A DNA stretch of 64,000 nt, from NCBI RefSeq assembly GCF_000247605.1, contig NC_016894.1, forward strand, positions 620,001 through 684,000, in the 5' to 3' direction. Both the position numbers and the translations under genes were made by a program. Within the stretch, counting starts at the first letter, position 1. Each line of letters starts with the position of its first letter. Shown piece by piece: positions 34,646 to 43,504 of the stretch. This DNA is from Acetobacterium woodii DSM 1030. GTDB taxonomy: Bacteria > Bacillota > Clostridia > Eubacteriales > Eubacteriaceae. The notes below the pieces were generated by a model. That model did not search any database and had not been told where the DNA came from. It worked only from the letters and a program-made list of their open reading frames with translations.

Positions 34646-36128
34646 GATGTTGAGTAATGACTTGTTTAAAGATAGTTACTAATTTGGGATCAAACTGAGC
34701 ATCAGAGCAGGAAATAATTTCTTTAATGGCGGTATCCGGAGAAAGTGCGGCTCGGTAAGGGCGGTCATTGGTCATCGCATCGTAGGAATCGACAATCGAT
34801 AAAACGCGGCATTCAATGGGAATATTATTGCCGGCAAGTCCGATCGGATAACCAGCACCGTCCCAACGTTCGTGGTGTTTTAGAATGAGATGGGAAATCT
34901 CTTTGAGCTCCGAAGATTCGTTGGCAATACGTTCGCCGATTTTACAGTGGGTTTTCATGACCTTCCACTCATCGATGGTTAAAGTCGCTGGTTTTTTCAG
35001 GATACTGTCGGGGATACCAACTTTGCCGATGTCATGGAATTTTGTCAGCAATTGAATGCGATCCATGATATTCTGCGGCAAATGGAGGGTGTGACCAATC
35101 AGGGTGGCGAGGGTGTCCATACGATTAGTATGGCCTTCAGTGACATAATCTTTAGCTTCCAGTGCTTTCATCAGGGTTTTGACTAAATTATTTCGCGTGC
35201 TGGATTCTTTTAGTAATTTATTTTGATACATATTGTTATCGGCTTCCTGAAACAGGAAATCAGTATTAACAGTCCCCAAAGCATGGTAGGAATAGCCGTA
35301 GGAAAGAGACAGCTTAAAAGTCGAGTCAGGCAATTGGTTAAAAGATTTTAATTCTGAGTTTAAATTTTTCAGGGCGTTTTCAATGGTTTCAGGCGGTTCG
35401 TTTTTGATAATCAGGCCAAATTCATCGCCACCGATCCGTGAGGCAATACCAAGCGAGCTAAAACATTGACTGATAATCTGACTGGCGGAAATAATAACTT
35501 GATCGCCCGTTAGGTGACCGAGGGTATCATTAATAAATTTAAGTCCGTTAATATCGAATAGTAGAATGATTAACTGTTCAATCGATTGTTGATTAACTTT
35601 TTCCAGTTCCATTTCAAAATAGCGACGGTTAGCAAGGTGCGTCAAGTGATCTTTTTCGGCCAGATCGCGAAGTTTATTTTCCATCGAAACGCGTTCAGTC
35701 ATATCCCGGATCATGATTAGAACTTCATCGAAAGTTGACATTTGGATTCGGACTTCAAAATAATGCAGTAGATCGTTGAAAGGCAGTGAAAAATAATAGG
35801 TTGATAAAATCTTGTTTTCCATAACCTGTTTAATCAATTTATGCAAATCAGTCATCACACTATCGTTTTGCATGATCGCATGAGTGACGGCAAAATCTTT
35901 GTCAGACGAAGATTTGAGTGAGGTGATCTGACCATTGCCGGTACTAATTAATAAGATATCCGGAATCGTGGCGATCAAAGCGTTGGTACGGCTATTGATC
36001 CGTTCTAAATCGATAAGTTTCGTTTGGAGTTCGGAATAATAATTTTTTTTGAAAGAATTTTCGCCAAGTCCGATAATCGCTTCTCGTGTGATTTTTTTTT
36101 TATTTTTGAGATTGTAAGATTCGTCCAT
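34632..36128 (-). CDS. PAS-GGDEF-HD-GYP c-di-GMP protein
   Basis: A 498-residue soluble protein: PAS-like region (about 45-150), GGDEF (about 155-315) with intact RIGGDEFG, and HD-GYP (about 320-495) with FHDIGKVGIP and HHERWDGAGYPIGLAG. Both active sites look competent, so the net activity is not decidable. Its ATG lies 29 bases inside the end of the upstream alcohol dehydrogenase gene and follows GAGGTGAG, so the two are one transcript. It is convergent with the related gene ending at 34588. Confidence 0.9.
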   Translation of the reverse strand: MDESYNLKNKKKITREAIIGLGENSFKKNYYSELQTKLIDLERINSRTNALIATIPDILLISTGNGQITSLKSSSDKDFAVTHAIMQNDSVMTDLHKLIKQVMENKILSTYYFSLPFNDLLHYFEVRIQMSTFDEVLIMIRDMTERVSMENKLRDLAEKDHLTHLANRRYFEMELEKVNQQSIEQLIILLFDINGLKFINDTLGHLTGDQVIISASQIISQCFSSLGIASRIGGDEFGLIIKNEPPETIENALKNLNSELKSFNQLPDSTFKLSLSYGYSYHALGTVNTDFLFQEADNNMYQNKLLKESSTRNNLVKTLMKALEAKDYVTEGHTNRMDTLATLIGHTLHLPQNIMDRIQLLTKFHDIGKVGIPDSILKKPATLTIDEWKVMKTHCKIGERIANESSELKEISHLILKHHERWDGAGYPIGLAGNNIPIECRVLSIVDSYDAMTNDRPYRAALSPDTAIKEIISCSDAQFDPKLVTIFKQVITQHLRPQ

Positions 36129-37275
36129 AAATAATTCTCACCTCGTCTTTAGTCAAAACCTTTGGATTAGTTACCATGCACGGATCATAAAGGGCATTTT
36201 CGATTAAATAATCAATGGTCATTTCATCAAGTCTGGCAACGGTCAGGGTAGCTGGAATATGCAGTTTTTCACGGATTAAAATAATATGATTGATGATCGT
36301 TTCCAGCAAAATAGACGCATCCGCATTATTGACCAAAAGTCCGAGTTGCTTAGCGATCATTTGATAGCGATCAGGAACAGCAGCAAAGTTAAAGCGAATA
36401 ATATGTTCCAGAAGAATACTGTTGCATTCGCCGTGGGGTAAGTCTAAAAGCCCACCCAGAGCGTGGGACATGGCATGAACCGCACCAAGACTGGCATTGG
36501 AAAAAGCTAAACCGGCATGGAGCGAACCAAGCATTAGCTGAAACATGGTTTCAATCGTTCGTTGCGGATTTACCGCGTTTTCAATTTCTTGATTGATGAG
36601 TTTAATGGCTTCTAAGGCATGGATATCGGTTAAGGCCGAATGGGTATTGGATACGTAAGCTTCAATGGCATGGGTTAACGCATCCATGGCGGTACAGCCG
36701 GTTAGATAAGGGTCCATGGTCATCAGTGGAACGGGATCGATGAGGGCTAAGTCGGGGACTACTTTTTTACTGATAATTGCTCGTTTGATATTTGTCGAGG
36801 TATCTTTGATAATGGCAAATTGCGAAACATCAGCGGAAGATCCAGCGGTGGTGGGAATACAGATCAGTGGCGGACCGGGCATTTGAACTTCATCAACACC
36901 TTCGTAGTCAAGAATGTTACCACCATTTGAAGCGACGATACTGATGCATTTGGCACAATCAATGGCGCTGCCTCCGCCAATGGCGATCAGCAGATCGCAA
37001 TTTTGGGATAAAAAGAGGTCGGCGCCAAGCATCGCTTCGAAATCTTTGGGATTGGGCGTGATTTCATCGAAAAAAATAAGCTGCTCAACGGCAGGGTGAA
37101 TTAAATCGATGGTTTCTTGAAACCATCGAAAGTGCTGAACCTGTTTATCGGTTACAATCATCGGTTTTTGGGCATTGAAATGGGCGATGTATCGATTAAT
37201 TAGTAAGCGGGCATCGATCCCGATAATGATTTCAGGGATCACAAATTTTCTAAGTTCCAATAATGATGCAGCCAT
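36100..37275 (-). CDS. iron-containing alcohol dehydrogenase
   Basis: A 391-residue group III dehydrogenase. The NAD-binding GGGSAIDCAK lies near residues 100-109. Metal ligands are suggested by DALTHAIEAYVSN (about 200) and HAMSHALGGLLDLPHGE (about 267-283). Members oxidise or reduce short-chain alcohols, aldehydes or 1,3-propanediol; the substrate is open. The ATG at 37275 follows GAGAGG. The coding end overlaps a GGDEF/HD-GYP gene, an unusual pairing of a catabolic enzyme with a second-messenger protein. Confidence 0.9.
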   Translation of the reverse strand: MAASLLELRKFVIPEIIIGIDARLLINRYIAHFNAQKPMIVTDKQVQHFRWFQETIDLIHPAVEQLIFFDEITPNPKDFEAMLGADLFLSQNCDLLIAIGGGSAIDCAKCISIVASNGGNILDYEGVDEVQMPGPPLICIPTTAGSSADVSQFAIIKDTSTNIKRAIISKKVVPDLALIDPVPLMTMDPYLTGCTAMDALTHAIEAYVSNTHSALTDIHALEAIKLINQEIENAVNPQRTIETMFQLMLGSLHAGLAFSNASLGAVHAMSHALGGLLDLPHGECNSILLEHIIRFNFAAVPDRYQMIAKQLGLLVNNADASILLETIINHIILIREKLHIPATLTVARLDEMTIDYLIENALYDPCMVTNPKVLTKDEVRIIYGRILQSQK

Positions 37276-37510
37276 ATCAGCAACCTCTCATTCTCAATTG
37301 AAATTTGTTATTTCAGTATAACAGCTGGAATTTTAAATGTAAATAGGCTTGCGTGCCTCAAAATGGCAATTAATAAACATTAGAATTTTTAGTACTATCG
37401 GAATATTACCCGAATTCGACAAAAATTAACTAAGAATTTACGAACTGGTAATATTAAAAATTAGTTGCGATGGTTATAATTTGTAATAATGACAAAGGGG
37501 AGGAGATGGC

Positions 37511-39268
37511 TTGGATATAAATTACAGCAAAGAAGATGAGCGTTTAAGAGGCGAACTTCTAGAGATTCTCTACCAAAAAAAAATTCAGACTGTTTTTCAG
37601 CCGATCGTTTGCTTACATGACGGAACGGTACACGGGTATGAAGCACTGAGTCGAGGGCCGCAGGGTTCGATTCTTCATACGCCGGATATGTTATTTAAAT
37701 GTGCCCAAAAATTTAATAAACTTTGGGAATTAGAGTTCCTTTGTCGATCAAAAGCCTTTGAAGCGGCTTTCAAAATTAAAAATGACTTTCGTTTATTTTT
37801 AAATGTTAATCCTAATATTATGCAGGATGTAAAATTCAGAAGAGGATTCACAAAAGAGTATCTGGAAAAATTCGGAATTGATCCCAAACGGATTATTTTT
37901 GAAATTACGGAAAGCGAAGCAATCAATCACCTTGACGATTTTATCAAGACGATTGATAATTATAAACAGCAGGATTATCGGATTGCGATCGATGATGCCG
38001 GTGCTGGTTATTCAGGGCTTAATTTAATTTCGGACATCCACCCTAATTATATTAAATTGGATATGAAACTGGTTCGTGATATTGATAAAGACACAACGAA
38101 ACAAACATTGATTCAATGTCTGAACGAGTTTTCAGAGTATACCGAAACAGCCTTAATTGCCGAAGGGATTGAAACAAAAGCAGAGTTGTTGACCCTTATC
38201 GAAATTGGGGTTCAATATGGACAAGGATTTTTTCTTCAAAAACCTAATGGAATTTTAAATACAATCTCAAGGGATGTGGTTGAAATAATACAGGTAAAGA
38301 ATGAAAATAAACGAAAATTGAAGGACAATCGGGTTCTTAATGATCGGATCGAGTCGATTTGTAAATTGGATCAAACCATTGAACCGGAACTGCTGGTGTG
38401 CCAGGTTCACGAAATGTTCAAAAAAGACGAAACCCTTTCCGGATTTTGCGTCGTTGAAGATAAACATCCCATTGGCGTTATTACCCGAAATGCGCTTTAT
38501 AAAAAAATTAGCGGGCAATATGGCTATATCCTGTATGCCAATAAGCCGATTCGCAATATTATGGATCAGGACTTTATGAATGTTGATTGCAAAACGACCA
38601 TTGATGTAGTCGGAAAAAATGCGATGAAGCGAGATTTTGACAAGATTTATGATTTTATCATCGTTACTCGCAATGATCATTTTCGCGGCACGGTGACTGT
38701 TAAAGATTTGATGGAAAAACTTATTGAAATTGAATTTGTTTATGCGAAACACCTGAATCCTTTATCGGAATTGCCGGGTAATCTGATGATTGAACAACAG
38801 CTTGAAACAGCACTCGAAACGAAAGACAAAAAAAACATCCTTTATTTTGATCTTGATAATTTTAAAGCGTACAATGATCTTTATGGGTTTGAAAATGGTG
38901 ATCGAGTGCTTAAAGAGTTTGCCCAAATCCTAAAAACCTGTATCCCAACGGAATATTTTATCGGTCATATTGGTGGCGATGACTTTGTTGCGATTGTTCC
39001 TAAAAAGAAAACCGAACAAATCTGTCAGACCATTATTTTTGCCTTTAATAACGCCGTAACGAAGTTTTATAATCAAACGGATATTGAGCGCGGTTATATC
39101 ATCACGAAAGATCGCAAAGATATTGAAGAAAACTATCCATTTCTATCGGTTTCAATAGCTGGAGTCGCCTGTGATAGCAATAAGACCATTTTTTCATTAG
39201 CCGAAACGGCCGCAAAAATAAAAAAGAAATGCAAGAAAAAACCGGGTAGTAATTATTTGATCGTTTAA
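37511..39268 (+). CDS. EAL-CBS-GGDEF c-di-GMP protein
   Basis: A 585-residue protein with EAL first (about 15-255: YEALSRGP, the EITES Glu, DDAGAGYSGL where DDFGTG is usual, KLD, EGIET, QGFFLQKP). A CBS-pair-like middle lies at about 265-400. A C-terminal GGDEF has GGDDF near residue 488. This order matches the YfgF/Rrp-like EAL-CBS-GGDEF group. The phosphodiesterase residues are mostly in place; GGDDF is an unusual but possibly active cyclase motif. The start is TTG at 37511, behind GGGGAGGA; no ATG precedes the conserved EAL start in frame. The 235-base upstream gap shows no clear promoter. Confidence 0.88.
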   Translation: MDINYSKEDERLRGELLEILYQKKIQTVFQPIVCLHDGTVHGYEALSRGPQGSILHTPDMLFKCAQKFNKLWELEFLCRSKAFEAAFKIKNDFRLFLNVNPNIMQDVKFRRGFTKEYLEKFGIDPKRIIFEITESEAINHLDDFIKTIDNYKQQDYRIAIDDAGAGYSGLNLISDIHPNYIKLDMKLVRDIDKDTTKQTLIQCLNEFSEYTETALIAEGIETKAELLTLIEIGVQYGQGFFLQKPNGILNTISRDVVEIIQVKNENKRKLKDNRVLNDRIESICKLDQTIEPELLVCQVHEMFKKDETLSGFCVVEDKHPIGVITRNALYKKISGQYGYILYANKPIRNIMDQDFMNVDCKTTIDVVGKNAMKRDFDKIYDFIIVTRNDHFRGTVTVKDLMEKLIEIEFVYAKHLNPLSELPGNLMIEQQLETALETKDKKNILYFDLDNFKAYNDLYGFENGDRVLKEFAQILKTCIPTEYFIGHIGGDDFVAIVPKKKTEQICQTIIFAFNNAVTKFYNQTDIERGYIITKDRKDIEENYPFLSVSIAGVACDSNKTIFSLAETAAKIKKKCKKKPGSNYLIV

Positions 39269-39377
39269 AGCAACGAAGTTAACGGTGGCACCGGTGAAAA
39301 CTGACTTTAGGAGCAGGTGGTTTTTAATAAAGATCGAAAACCGGATTAAAAAGACTTATGCAAAAATAATTTAGGGC

Positions 39378-41256
39378 TAAAGGGGGTGTCGCAAAATAAC
39401 ATTTTGTTAGTCAGCGATGCCCCCCTTTTTTGATGCCATAAACAAAACCGAAACGACTCTGGTCAATTTTCAGAAGTGTTTCGGTTTATTTTGTTTTTTG
39501 GCGCACTTTAATAAACCATGGGTTTATTGATGCGATTCAAGCTGTTGTTTTAAGGGAATGGAGATGGTGACCGCATCGTTGCGTTTGAATTTTCGCATGA
39601 AATTTGTTGATATTGTAACCAAAGCAGAGCAGGAAAAATTCAGTTTTCACCTGATTTTTGCCCCGTGTTAAAAAACGGGAGAAAGCATAGTCGTTTTTCA
39701 ACACGCCAAAGGCGCCTTCCACCTGAATGGACCGATTCATACGAAGGTGTTTTCCCGTTTCGGTTATGATATTCCCATAGGAAACCTGTCTTTTTTCGAT
39801 GAAGTTTTTGGATACCTGCAGGCGGCGATTTCCTTTTGCACGGGTACATTTTGCTTTAACCGGACAGGCTTCACAATTTTCGCATTCGTAAATGGTTACA
39901 TCTGATCGATAGCCGGTCACCGATGTCCGGTGTGTGATACCGATTGGTCGGAGTTGTTTGTTATTGTGGCAGGTATATTCGTCGGTTTCAGCATGGTAAA
40001 TCATGTTTTCCCGTTTACTGATATCCTTTTTGAACGTTTTCTTCTTCCATTTCTCATAAGTCTGAGGTTTAATAAAGGGAATATACTTGTTATCCGTGAG
40101 ATAGCCGTAGTTCTCTTCGCTTTCATAACCGGAGTCGGCAATTACATTGGTATAGCGGCAACCGATATTTTTCTCCAGTTTTTCGAGCATGGGAATTAGT
40201 GTTGTGAGATCATTGCGATCCTGAAAAACACCCACGGCGGTAATGTATTCACTCTCCACCCCGATTTGTACGTTGTAGGCGGGTTTGAGCTGACCATTAC
40301 GCATATGATCTTCTTTCATCCGCATAAAGGTCGCATCGGGATCGGTTTTAGAATAGCTGTTGCGGGTTTCAAAAAGTTCATGGCTGATCTGGTAGTTCTG
40401 TTGCCTGGTTTTATAGTCGGTCAATTTCTCAATCCATTTCTGCAGTTGCGTTTTTCGTTTGCCGATCCCATGAACAAAGGTGATCCCCTGGGCGTCCTTC
40501 TGTCTGAGGAGATCAGCAAGAATCCTTTCCAGATCATCAACCAGCGTTTCGGTGGAGACCGTATAGCCGAAAAAACAGTGCTGATTCATTTCGTCAATCA
40601 GTTGTTTCACTTTTTCCTGCATTTTGGCTTCATTTCGGCTTACCGTCTTTTTCCAGACAAAGGTATAGCGGTTGGCATTGGCCTGAATTTTTGTCCCATC
40701 GATAAAGATATTTTCCAATGGGATTTCACCTAATCGATTCAGTTGTTTGACCATCTGATAAAACAAGTCTTCCATCGATTCAGACAGGTATTTTTGTCGG
40801 AATCGGGCGATGGTCGCGTGATCCGGCGGTTTCTGCCCACCCAACAGCCACATAAAGTTGATATCCCGTTTACAGGCTCTTTCGATTTTATGTGACGTAT
40901 AGAGATTATTCATGTAGGCGTATGTAATGATTTTAAACATGATTTTAGGTTCAACTGCCGGTTTTCTCCCTTTTGAGGAGTATGCCTGATATAACTTTGT
41001 ATAATCCAATCCCTCCAACAGGTGGCTGTGCAGTCTCACTGAATCATCTGACGGTATTAACATTTCGAATTCCAATGGTAATTTTAGTTGATAAAATCCA
41101 TTTAATTCGGTATAATTCTTACAGGTTAATTTAGTTTTTTGCATGACTTAATTATACCACTGATGCGGATTCTTCGGAATTCGCATTTTTATTTTAAAAC
41201 ACAAAAAAGGAGCTTTTGCATCATAGCTTATTCGCTATTTTGCAAAAGCCCCTTTT
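39378..41256. mobile_element. IS1182-family insertion sequence
   Basis: About 1.88 kb bounded by imperfect inverted repeats. The left end TAAAGGGGGTGTCGCAAAATA and the reverse complement of the right end, AAAAGGGGCTTTTGCAAAATA, match at about 17 of 21 positions. It carries one transposase gene on the minus strand. Each end also folds into a G/C-rich hairpin with a T- or A-tract (39381-39435 and 41204-41256) that would act as a terminator and insulate the element. No clear target duplication is visible. It looks complete and possibly active. Confidence 0.82.
39537..41144 (-). CDS. IS1182-family transposase
   Basis: A 535-residue DDE transposase. The N-terminal DUF772-type domain (about 40-115) contains PAVEPKIMFKIITYAYMNNL and PDHATIARFRQKYL. 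The catalytic core includes FIDGTKIQANANRYTFVWKK (first Asp), VIADSGYESEENY (second Asp) and the C-terminal Glu region EGAFGVLKNDYAFSRFL, plus a CXXCXXXXXC segment (CENCEACPVKAKC). It is full length with no frameshift. The gene faces opposite to both neighbours. Confidence 0.93.
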   Translation of the reverse strand: MQKTKLTCKNYTELNGFYQLKLPLEFEMLIPSDDSVRLHSHLLEGLDYTKLYQAYSSKGRKPAVEPKIMFKIITYAYMNNLYTSHKIERACKRDINFMWLLGGQKPPDHATIARFRQKYLSESMEDLFYQMVKQLNRLGEIPLENIFIDGTKIQANANRYTFVWKKTVSRNEAKMQEKVKQLIDEMNQHCFFGYTVSTETLVDDLERILADLLRQKDAQGITFVHGIGKRKTQLQKWIEKLTDYKTRQQNYQISHELFETRNSYSKTDPDATFMRMKEDHMRNGQLKPAYNVQIGVESEYITAVGVFQDRNDLTTLIPMLEKLEKNIGCRYTNVIADSGYESEENYGYLTDNKYIPFIKPQTYEKWKKKTFKKDISKRENMIYHAETDEYTCHNNKQLRPIGITHRTSVTGYRSDVTIYECENCEACPVKAKCTRAKGNRRLQVSKNFIEKRQVSYGNIITETGKHLRMNRSIQVEGAFGVLKNDYAFSRFLTRGKNQVKTEFFLLCFGYNINKFHAKIQTQRCGHHLHSLKTTA

Positions 41257-41324
41257 CAGTTTATTTATCATAAAAAAAAGCGTCGGTTGGAGACGCAATA
41301 ATAGCGAATTAGAAGCCCAAATTA

Positions 41325-41353
41325 TTGAATATTTTGTGTCGGTATGATACTAT
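41325..41353 (+). promoter_or_regulatory. candidate promoter of the DUF5317-agr unit
   Basis: TTGAAT (41325-41330), a 17-base spacer and TACTAT (41348-41353) lie about 80 bases before the DUF5317-like gene, just outside the insertion sequence. It is moderately good; no experimental support. Confidence 0.45.
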
Positions 41354-41430
41354 ATTTGAATATTATGCTTTTCTTTACGCCTGATCGATAGACGATAAAA
41401 AAGTGAATAAGTATAAATTGAAGAGGAATT

Positions 41431-42027
41431 ATGATTATTACGTTTATAGTTGCAATTGTTTTCGCAAAATTTCGCGGCGGCGAGATTCGTTTTGGGTTAA
41501 AAAGTCCGGCCCTTTATCCGCCGATCTGCTGCGAAATAGGTTATCTTATTTTACAGCTTTTGGTGATGCGGGGGAATTATCAGGTGATTGGATATGCCGA
41601 TATTTTTAAGAAAATTTATCTCTTATCTTTTCTTTTTCCAATAGTCTATTTAAAGCTTTATAAACCGGGTTTAATCGGAGCCGTGTTTGTTAGTGTTGGC
41701 ACTTGGCTGAATAACTGGGTTATGCAATTAAATGGTGGAAAAATGCCAGTCTTTCCATCGTTGTCTTATTTAACAGGTTACGTAAAAGCCGATACCTTTC
41801 AAAAAATTAACGATATTCATATTTTAGGTAATGCCGATACGAAGATGATTATTTTTTCTGATATAATTGATGTTGGCTGGTCGGTTTTAAGTATTGGCGA
41901 TATCTTGATCAGAGTTTTTGCGGGAATTGTTATTTATTCGGCAATTATTGAGCTCAATAAACAAAAAAACGAATCATTTCAGTTAAAGCCAATTTTTAAA
42001 TACACAAAAAAAGGCGCTTTAAAATAA
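41431..42027 (+). CDS. DUF5317-like membrane protein
   Basis: A 198-residue protein with about five hydrophobic segments and the typical features of DUF5317: FRGGEIRFGLKSPALYP near the start, the central KMPVFPSL, and the late IIFSDIIDVGWSVLSIGDIL. The function is unknown. GAAGAGGA precedes the ATG. It stands upstream of the agr genes, separated by a small palindromic element, so whether it belongs to the quorum-sensing unit is uncertain. Confidence 0.7.
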   Translation: MIITFIVAIVFAKFRGGEIRFGLKSPALYPPICCEIGYLILQLLVMRGNYQVIGYADIFKKIYLLSFLFPIVYLKLYKPGLIGAVFVSVGTWLNNWVMQLNGGKMPVFPSLSYLTGYVKADTFQKINDIHILGNADTKMIIFSDIIDVGWSVLSIGDILIRVFAGIVIYSAIIELNKQKNESFQLKPIFKYTKKGALK

Positions 42028-42051
42028 TGGAAAAGCAACCATGATTTTAAA

Positions 42052-42132
42052 ATGAAATAGATAGGTAATTGCGAAATTAAAAAACAGCACCCAAAACTCA
42101 CGGCTTTTTTGCAATTACCTATGAAATGGATA
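42052..42132. repeat. MITE-like element A2 (60-base form)
   Basis: Inverted ends TAGGTAATTGCGAAA and TTTTTTGCAATTACCTA bound a core of about 60 bases (42062-42122). The flanks are a near-perfect 12-base direct repeat, ATGAAATAGATA and ATGAAATGGATA. The right half CACCCAAAACTCACGGC matches element A1 at 28687-28855. It is a shortened relative of the same family. Confidence 0.7.
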
Positions 42133-42149
42133 GAATTAAGGAGCAATTT

Positions 42150-42638
42150 ATGAAACTGACGTTATTGGAATTGATGATCAAAGGAATTCCGGAAGCGACT
42201 CTTTTTACTCTTGGGATGTATGCTTTCACCGGGACAAAAATAGTTAAGGCAAGTTGGCCCAAACTGCGGGTGTTTGCTTTGGTCATGTTTTTATGGACAT
42301 ACTTCGTTCGATTACTGCCAATTAATTATGGGGTAAATATCTTACTGGTGCTGATTTTAACCATCTTTTTAGGGGTGATGTTTCTTAAAATACCGCTGAT
42401 TCAATGTATGAAGGCTTCCTTGTTAAATGCAATTGCAATTGTAGTTGGCGAAGGTTTGAATTTTTTGTTATTACAGGTTGTTTATGGAGCCCAAAAGACT
42501 CAGGAAATAATTGGAAATCCTTTTTTAAAAGCAATCAATACAATTCCATCAACCATCATATTTGGGAGCATCGTAATTTTTGTATATTATTTTAATAGTG
42601 CGCGTGCAAAGGAGCAGGATCATGTTGACATTGACTAA
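42150..42638 (+). CDS. integral membrane protein of the agr locus
   Basis: A 162-residue protein, almost all of it five or six hydrophobic helices, ending in a short polar tail (NSARAKEQDHVDID). It resembles in size and layout the membrane sensory half of AgrC-type receptors, but no kinase domain follows, so this likeness is tentative. AAGGAG precedes the ATG at 42150. It overlaps agrB by 17 bases, so they are translated together. It could receive, transport or protect the peptide signal; all are guesses. Confidence 0.6.
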   Translation: MKLTLLELMIKGIPEATLFTLGMYAFTGTKIVKASWPKLRVFALVMFLWTYFVRLLPINYGVNILLVLILTIFLGVMFLKIPLIQCMKASLLNAIAIVVGEGLNFLLLQVVYGAQKTQEIIGNPFLKAINTIPSTIIFGSIVIFVYYFNSARAKEQDHVDID

Positions 42639-43278
42639 GCGATTATCGGCAAGTATTTGTCAAAGTCTGAATATTACTGGGGACAAACGGGAAGTGGTAG
42701 AATATGGAATGATTGCGCTGATCCAGATTCTGGTGTTAATTCCGGCAATCATCATCATTGGATCGTTAACAGGAACGGCATTATCAGCCTTGATTATCTG
42801 CTTTTCGGCAAGCTTGCTGCGAAAATCAAGTGGTGGCGTTCATGTCAGTTCAATAAACATCTGTACAATTATGGGAATAACATTTTGCGTAGGCGCTTCG
42901 GTTCTGATACAATACTTTTTAGATAGCCATGTTAGTATAAATGTTCTTTTAGCGGTGGTGATTATTTCATTTTTAATCGCATTAGCGGTGATTTTGACGA
43001 AGGCGCCAGTTGATACTGAAAACAAACCAATCAGAACGGCTAAAAAGAAAAAACGGCTCAGAAAAGAAGCACTTTTTATTCTAGCTTTTTATGCCGGAAT
43101 TTCGGTGTTGTTAATATATTTTTCATTTAACTATCGTATTACGACGGTGTATCTATGGAGTATTTTATTTGGCATGATGTGGCAAGTACTGACGCTCACT
43201 CAGATCGGGGAAAAAATCATTGGCGGGATCGATAAAAAACTGTGTCAGATCTGGAAGTTGGCAAGAAGTTCGCGATAG
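42622..43278 (+). CDS. agrB: AgrB-type peptide-processing protease
   Basis: A 218-residue membrane protein of the accessory gene regulator B family. The catalytic His lies in the conserved RKSSGGVHVSS region (about residues 68-78); the usual Cys a little further on fits CTIMGITFC. Multiple membrane helices follow. AgrB cleaves the C-terminal tail of AgrD and joins the cysteine side chain to form a thiolactone ring. I start it at the ATG at 42622 behind AAGGAG; the longer frame from 42580 lies inside the previous gene. agrD follows after 16 bases. Confidence 0.9.
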   Translation: MLTLTKRLSASICQSLNITGDKREVVEYGMIALIQILVLIPAIIIIGSLTGTALSALIICFSASLLRKSSGGVHVSSINICTIMGITFCVGASVLIQYFLDSHVSINVLLAVVIISFLIALAVILTKAPVDTENKPIRTAKKKKRLRKEALFILAFYAGISVLLIYFSFNYRITTVYLWSILFGMMWQVLTLTQIGEKIIGGIDKKLCQIWKLARSSR

Positions 43279-43294
43279 GGAAGGAGGTGATAGA

Positions 43295-43420
43295 ATGAAA
43301 AATAAAGTGTTTGGCCTAGTGGCAACAGTAGCAACGGCATTGGCAGTACTAATGTCAACGTCAGCCTGCTTCTTATTTGTTAACCAACCGGAAGAACCAA
43401 TGTGTTTAAGAGAAGAATAA
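43295..43420 (+). CDS. agrD: AgrD-type cyclic peptide autoinducer precursor
   Basis: A 41-residue precursor with the classic three parts: an amphipathic leader (MKNKVFGLVATVATALAVLM), a signal core around SACFLFV, and an acidic tail QPEEPMCLREE with the conserved (Q/E)P..P element. By comparison with clostridial AgrD peptides the mature thiolactone is probably a five-residue ring Cys28-Phe-Leu-Phe-Val, with or without a short tail. A perfect AAGGAGGTGAT ribosome binding site precedes the ATG, consistent with high expression. An unusually long hairpin follows immediately. Confidence 0.88.
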   Translation: MKNKVFGLVATVATALAVLMSTSACFLFVNQPEEPMCLREE

Positions 43421-43471
43421 GATGATTTATTAGAAAGGGAGCCGTTGCGGCTCCCTTTCTAATAAATCATC
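43421..43471. terminator. perfect 23-bp hairpin after agrD
   Basis: The 23 bases at 43421-43443 are perfectly complementary to 43449-43471 with a five-base loop GTTGC. The stem starts one base after the agrD stop. No T-run follows, so this may be a terminator of unusual type, an RNase III site or an mRNA-stabilising stem. The gene for the next signalling protein begins 34 bases on. Confidence 0.6.
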
Positions 43472-43504
43472 TGTAAAAGGATATTTGGCAGGAAAGGAAA
43501 GTAT

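Noticed and set aside
37340-37375. Fourth member of the TAGGTAATTGC repeat family (TAGGCTTGCG...GGCAATTA)
   Set aside because: Only short partial similarity and no inverted partner end or flanking repeat.
41279-41297. GCGTC...GACGC hairpin after the insertion sequence as a c-di-GMP riboswitch
   Set aside because: Only a five-base stem is present; the conserved GEMM core is absent.
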